Of a DNA stretch of 64,000 nucleotides, positions 60,593 to 64,000 are shown piece by piece. Position 1 is the first letter of the stretch, and each line of letters opens with the position of its first letter. Location: NCBI GenBank assembly GCA_017398335.1, contig JAFQGK010000014.1, positions 1 through 64,000 of the forward strand. The letters run 5' to 3'. A model generated the notes under the pieces. The model searched no databases. It had not been told where the DNA came from and saw only the letters and a program-made list of their open reading frames with translations. The DNA is from Bacteroidales bacterium. GTDB lineage: Bacteria > Bacteroidota > Bacteroidia > Bacteroidales > UBA932. Made by a program: the position numbers and the translations under genes.

Positions 60593-62230
60593 ATGGAAAG
60601 AAAGACAAGAGTAAGGTTTGCACCTTCACCGACAGGCCCTCTTCATATGGGCGGAGTAAGGACTGCTCTTTACAATTACCTCTTCGCGAAACAGCATGGA
60701 GGCGACTTCATAATCAGAATAGAAGACACTGACTCTCAGAGATTTGTCCCTGGAGCTGAAAAATATATCATAGAAGCCCTTAACTGGTGCGGCATCATTC
60801 CGGATGAAGGTGTGGATGCAGACGGAAATGTAGTGGAGACTGCTTCTGAGCGTCATCCGCATGCTCCGTACAGACAAAGCCAGAGAAAGCCTATATACCG
60901 CCAGTATGCAGAACAGCTCGTAGAAGGAGGTTTCGCTTATTACGCATTCGACACAGCAGAGGAGCTTGGAGCCAAGAGAGCTGAGATGGAGGCATCAGGA
61001 CAGACTTTCATCTACGGCCAGACCACACGAATGGGACTCCGCAACTCCCTTTCAATGCCGGAAGAGGAATGGCGTCCGCTTCTCGAGAGCCGCACAGACT
61101 GGACCATCCGCTTCAAGATGCCTGAAAACAGGGTCGTGAAGATGGATGACCTCATCCGCGGACATGTAGAGGTCAACACATCCACACTTGACGACAAAGT
61201 GCTTTGGAAAAGAGCTGACGAACTGCCCACATACCACCTTGCAAACATAGTGGACGATCACCTTATGGAGATTACAGAGGTGATCCGTGGAGAAGAGTGG
61301 CTTCCGTCACTTCCGCTTCACTATCTGCTATACGAAGCGTTCGGATGGACAGAGACACAGCCACGTTTCGCCCACTTGTCGCTTCTGCTCAAACCGGACG
61401 GAAAGGGCAAACTGAGCAAGCGTGATGGCGACCGCCTCGGATTCCCTGTGTTCCCACTGAAATGGGTAAATGCCGAAGGTGAGGTTTCACGCGGATACCG
61501 CGAAGACGGATACTTCCCTGAAGCATTCGTAAATCTTCTTGCAATGCTAGGATGGAATCCTGGAACAGAGCAGGAACTCTTCTCGTTGGAGGAGCTTATC
61601 GGTGCATTCTCTCTTGAAAGAGTCATCAAATCCGGCGCTCGCTTCAACGCAGATAAGGCAAAATGGTATAATAAGGAATATCTCCGTACCAAGAGTGTGG
61701 AGGAACTGACTGCCCTTTATATTCCAGTACTCGAATCTCACGGACTTCAGATTGTGGATTGTCCTGCATGCGCACTGACCGCCGGCTCCGAAATGACAGT
61801 ATCCGGTGCTGATTTCGAGAACAGGATATTCTCACGCCAGTATGTAGAGAGAATCGTTGCCCTGATTCAGGAAAGAGCGACATTCGTAGCTGACTTCTGG
61901 GATATTGCTCCATACCTCTTCGTCGCACCTGCGGAGTTCGTAGAGAAGGATGCTGCCAAATTCTGGAAAGAAGAAAACTATACTCTCGCCCTGCAGGTTG
62001 CCGACTTCATTCTCAATTTTGAAGGAGAGTTCACCAAGGAAGCACTGGAAGGACCGCTCGAAGAATATATCCGCGGCAACGAATGGCCTATGGGTAAGGT
62101 CATGAACTGCCTCCGCCTCGCTATGGTCGGCGGTTCGAACGGCCTGGGCATCGCAGACATTGTGACTCTCATCGGAAAGAAGGAATTCGCTAAGCGTATT
62201 GATTTCATCAAGGCGACACTCGGCTGCTAA
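60593..62230 (+). CDS. gltX: Glutamyl-tRNA synthetase
   Basis: A 545-residue class Ib aminoacyl-tRNA synthetase. FAPSPTGPLHMGGVRTALYNYLFA carries the HIGH motif (HMGG), RIEDTDSQRFVPGAEKYI follows, WKRADELPTYHLANIVDDHLM is the catalytic core, and KGKLSKRDGDRLG is the KMSKS loop. Longer than E. coli GltX (471), with the extra sequence mostly near residues 60-85 and in the anticodon-binding C-terminus. Charges tRNA-Glu, and tRNA-Gln if the enzyme is non-discriminating. Confidence 0.95.
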   Translation: MERKTRVRFAPSPTGPLHMGGVRTALYNYLFAKQHGGDFIIRIEDTDSQRFVPGAEKYIIEALNWCGIIPDEGVDADGNVVETASERHPHAPYRQSQRKPIYRQYAEQLVEGGFAYYAFDTAEELGAKRAEMEASGQTFIYGQTTRMGLRNSLSMPEEEWRPLLESRTDWTIRFKMPENRVVKMDDLIRGHVEVNTSTLDDKVLWKRADELPTYHLANIVDDHLMEITEVIRGEEWLPSLPLHYLLYEAFGWTETQPRFAHLSLLLKPDGKGKLSKRDGDRLGFPVFPLKWVNAEGEVSRGYREDGYFPEAFVNLLAMLGWNPGTEQELFSLEELIGAFSLERVIKSGARFNADKAKWYNKEYLRTKSVEELTALYIPVLESHGLQIVDCPACALTAGSEMTVSGADFENRIFSRQYVERIVALIQERATFVADFWDIAPYLFVAPAEFVEKDAAKFWKEENYTLALQVADFILNFEGEFTKEALEGPLEEYIRGNEWPMGKVMNCLRLAMVGGSNGLGIADIVTLIGKKEFAKRIDFIKATLGC

Positions 62231-62252
62231 GACTGCCCCGGCTATATCATAA

Positions 62253-62294
62253 AGTGTGTCCATCATGCCATGTTTCTGGCATAATGGGCACACT
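62253..62294. terminator. Bidirectional terminator between gltX and the glycerate kinase gene
   Basis: An 18-bp stem with two mismatches (AGTGTGTCCATCATGCCA / TGGCATAATGGGCACACT) and a 6-nt loop TGTTTC. T-rich sequence follows on the plus strand (ATTTCTT) and A-rich precedes. It overlaps the final codons of the convergent glycerate kinase gene by 2 nt and stops both transcripts. Confidence 0.85.
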
Positions 62295-63435
62295 ATTTCT
62301 TATCAGTGAGAACTGACGAGACTGTACGGCGGATATTGGCAGCCGCTGTTGACGGAAGCATTGCATCGGAAAGAGGCATGCCTGAAGGAGTGACCTGATA
62401 TATGCCTCTGAAACCACATTCATCCGATTGATTTCCAGACAAGTAACATATTGCCTCATCGTCCGATGCAACAGAACCGGCGACAGCGATTACGGGGATA
62501 CCCTGCTTGCAGGCACGCTGAAGGACAGCATACGGGGTCTTGCCGGCCAGGGTCTGGGAATCCAGCCGGCCTTCTCCGGTTATCACAAGGTCTGCCCCTT
62601 CTATTATTTTATCAAAGCATAACGCATCAAGAACCATATCCGCGCCCCGCCGGAGTCTTGCGCCAAGGAAGGTTACAAAAGCATATCCTAGTCCTCCGGC
62701 AGCCCCGGCGCCCGGTACTGTTGCCGCAGATGAGGATACAACTTCGGCATAATGTCTCAATCCTTCATCCAGAGACCTGACCATTTCCGGATCCGCACCT
62801 TTCTGAGGGGCAAATACATATGCAGCCCCCTTAGGGCCATATAAAGGAGAGTCGACGTCACAAGCAACAATGAATTCCGAGTCATGGACACCATGAAGCA
62901 CTCCTGAATCATCTATATTGAAGACGTCTGCCAGAGACGCTCCGGTCCCAAGAAGTTCATTATCTTCTGCATCAAGAAAACGATACCCCAAAGCACAGAG
63001 CATACCCATACCGCCATCATTAGTCGCACTGCCTCCTATTCCGATAAGGAACCTGCGGCATCCACGGTCCAATGCATCTGCAATCATCTGACCGGTTCCA
63101 TATGTCGAAGTGCGCATCGGATTCCTTTCTTCGGGAGACAGCAAAGTCAGTCCGCTTGCCGACGACATCTCCACGACAACCGTAAGACCATCATTCAGAA
63201 TGCCATATTCCGCCTTGCATGGCCTTCTAAGCGGGTCAGAGACCTCAACTGAAACACGTCTGCCTCCCATTGTCTCGAGCAGGGCATCCATAGTCCCCTC
63301 TCCCCCGTCACCGACAGCAACTTTTACGACTTCAGCAAAAGGGTCTGCATCATATACTCCTCTCTCAATACTGTCCGCGACCTCGGCTGACGTCAAGGAA
63401 CCTTTGAACGAATCTGATGCTGCTACTATCTTCAT
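62293..63435 (-). CDS. Glycerate kinase (GarK/GlxK type)
   Basis: A 380-residue glycerate kinase of type II. KIVAASDSFKGSLTSAEVADSI at the N-terminus, VAVGDGGEGTMDAL, the GIGGSATNDGGMGMLCALGYRF motif and DLVITGEGRLDSQT are all diagnostic. It makes 2- or 3-phosphoglycerate. The frame is open to 63531, but ATG 63435 fits the family and lies 20 nt after a -7 box on the minus strand. Confidence 0.94.
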   Translation of the reverse strand: MKIVAASDSFKGSLTSAEVADSIERGVYDADPFAEVVKVAVGDGGEGTMDALLETMGGRRVSVEVSDPLRRPCKAEYGILNDGLTVVVEMSSASGLTLLSPEERNPMRTSTYGTGQMIADALDRGCRRFLIGIGGSATNDGGMGMLCALGYRFLDAEDNELLGTGASLADVFNIDDSGVLHGVHDSEFIVACDVDSPLYGPKGAAYVFAPQKGADPEMVRSLDEGLRHYAEVVSSSAATVPGAGAAGGLGYAFVTFLGARLRRGADMVLDALCFDKIIEGADLVITGEGRLDSQTLAGKTPYAVLQRACKQGIPVIAVAGSVASDDEAICYLSGNQSDECGFRGIYQVTPSGMPLSDAMLPSTAAANIRRTVSSVLTDKK

Positions 63436-63451
63436 TGAATTACACCTATAA

Positions 63452-63482
63452 TTGCAAATATATGGTTTTTGGATTAACTTTG
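63452..63482 (+). promoter_or_regulatory. Promoter of rpiB
   Basis: TTG (63452-63454) and TAACTTTG (63475-63482), 20 nt apart; the start of rpiB follows 23 nt later. It overlaps the divergent -7 box of the glycerate kinase. Confidence 0.65.
63455..63462 (-). promoter_or_regulatory. -7 box of the glycerate kinase gene
   Basis: The minus strand reads TATATTTG. No well-spaced -33 element. Overlapping divergent promoters could make the two genes compete. Confidence 0.5.
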
Positions 63483-63504
63483 CATCGACAAAACAAATGC
63501 TTAT

Positions 63505-63936
63505 ATGAAAATAGGTATATGCAACGACCACTCAGGCGTGGAAATCAAGAACAAGCTGGCAGAATACCTTACCGGCAAAGGATATGAAATCGTAAATTTC
63601 GGAAGTGACATTCCTGACAGCATCGACTATCCGGATGTAGCTCATCCGCTTGCTACAGCTGTAGAATCCGGTGAGGTTGACCTCGGAATAGCTCTTTGCG
63701 GCACCGGCAACGGCATGGCGATAACCTTGAACAAGCATCAGGGTATCCGTGCAGGACTTTGCTGGTCAGTCGAAATCGGAGAACTGATCAAACAGCACAA
63801 CAACGCAAACGTGCTGGTAATGCCGACACGCTTCATCTCATTCGAAGCTATACTGGAGATTACAGACGCGTGGCTTGGCGAGGAATTCCAGGGCGGACGT
63901 CATCTCAACAGAATTAACAAGATTGCCTGCAGGTAA
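63505..63936 (+). CDS. rpiB: Ribose-5-phosphate isomerase B
   Basis: It interconverts ribose-5-phosphate and ribulose-5-phosphate in the pentose phosphate pathway. 143 residues; ICNDHSGVEIKNKLAEYL, DYPDVAHPLATAV, GIALCGTGNGMAITLNKHQGIRAGLCW (active-site Cys in the CGTG loop) and HNNANVLVMPTR are typical of the LacAB/RpiB family. RpiB members can also act on allose-6-phosphate. Confidence 0.95.
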   Translation: MKIGICNDHSGVEIKNKLAEYLTGKGYEIVNFGSDIPDSIDYPDVAHPLATAVESGEVDLGIALCGTGNGMAITLNKHQGIRAGLCWSVEIGELIKQHNNANVLVMPTRFISFEAILEITDAWLGEEFQGGRHLNRINKIACR

Positions 63937-63939
63937 GAA

Positions 63940-64000
63940 GTGAACGCATTGATACTGAAACCGGGCTGTCCTGCATTGAGCAGAAATATAGAAGACTACC
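63940..64000 (+). CDS. Possible start of a further rightward gene (partial)
   Basis: From a GTG 4 nt after the rpiB stop the frame stays open to the window edge (VNALILKPGCPALSRNIEDY). Twenty codons are too few to identify a family; the close spacing to rpiB is the only other support. Confidence 0.25.
   Translation, partial: MNALILKPGCPALSRNIEDY

Overview
The window looks like chromosomal DNA from a Bacteroidales bacterium (phylum Bacteroidota). Supporting this are promoter -7 boxes of the form TAnnTTTG, many with a TTG/TTTG element 19-21 nt upstream; start codons mostly without Shine-Dalgarno sequences; a dcw cluster ordered mraZ-rsmH-ftsL-PBP-murE-mraY-murD-ftsW-murG-murC-ftsQ-ftsA-ftsZ without murF or ddl; PspC/PadR genes; a GH78 and a PL8 polysaccharide enzyme; and a typical Bacteroidales 16S rRNA leader. 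I cannot name the genus.

Layout. (1) 1-394 holds the 5' end of a leftward rRNA operon: only the first bases of 16S, its leader and two tandem promoters. (2) 395-6125 is a leftward purine operon, purE-purL-purF. (3) 6241-14075 carries core genes: cysS and xth rightward; a leftward LPG-synthase-TM-like gene, lrgA and lrgB; then rightward a PfkB sugar kinase, a conserved gene of unknown function, a DUF368 (PopT-type) undecaprenyl-phosphate transporter and a lipoprotein. (4) 14238-14311 is tRNA-Arg(TCT). Behind it, 14597-26174 is an accessory island of 14 leftward reading frames. The 13 intact genes are a C5 methyltransferase, a nucleotidyltransferase-like protein, DUF262, a second C5 methyltransferase, an HNH endonuclease, AbiH, Vsr, DUF2971, a small gene, RhuM and three small genes of unknown function. 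The fourteenth is a 5'-truncated relaxase, which marks a former mobile element. This is an anti-phage defence island and the most likely place for an undescribed system, in particular the nucleotidyltransferase-DUF262 pair lying between two methyltransferases.

(5) 26224-32371 holds a small secreted protein, a NUDIX hydrolase, a secreted 20-residue-repeat protein whose natural start codon appears to have become ACG, a GH78 rhamnosidase and a convergent PL8 lyase. (6) 32460-45060 holds a PspC-PadR-PspC operon, radC, upp, a leftward LEA-like lipoprotein-SPOR-rpoN operon, rightward miaB-glpK-glpF, an M23 peptidase and a Tat-exported Gfo/Idh/MocA oxidoreductase. (7) 45162-60551 is the dcw cell-wall and division operon, preceded by four TGGAA repeats at exact 10-bp spacing, a probable MraZ operator. 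(8) 60562-63936 holds gltX, a glycerate kinase and rpiB.

Promoter and terminator calls were made by eye from consensus and spacing. Family calls rest on motifs I recognise in the translated frames; no database was searched.
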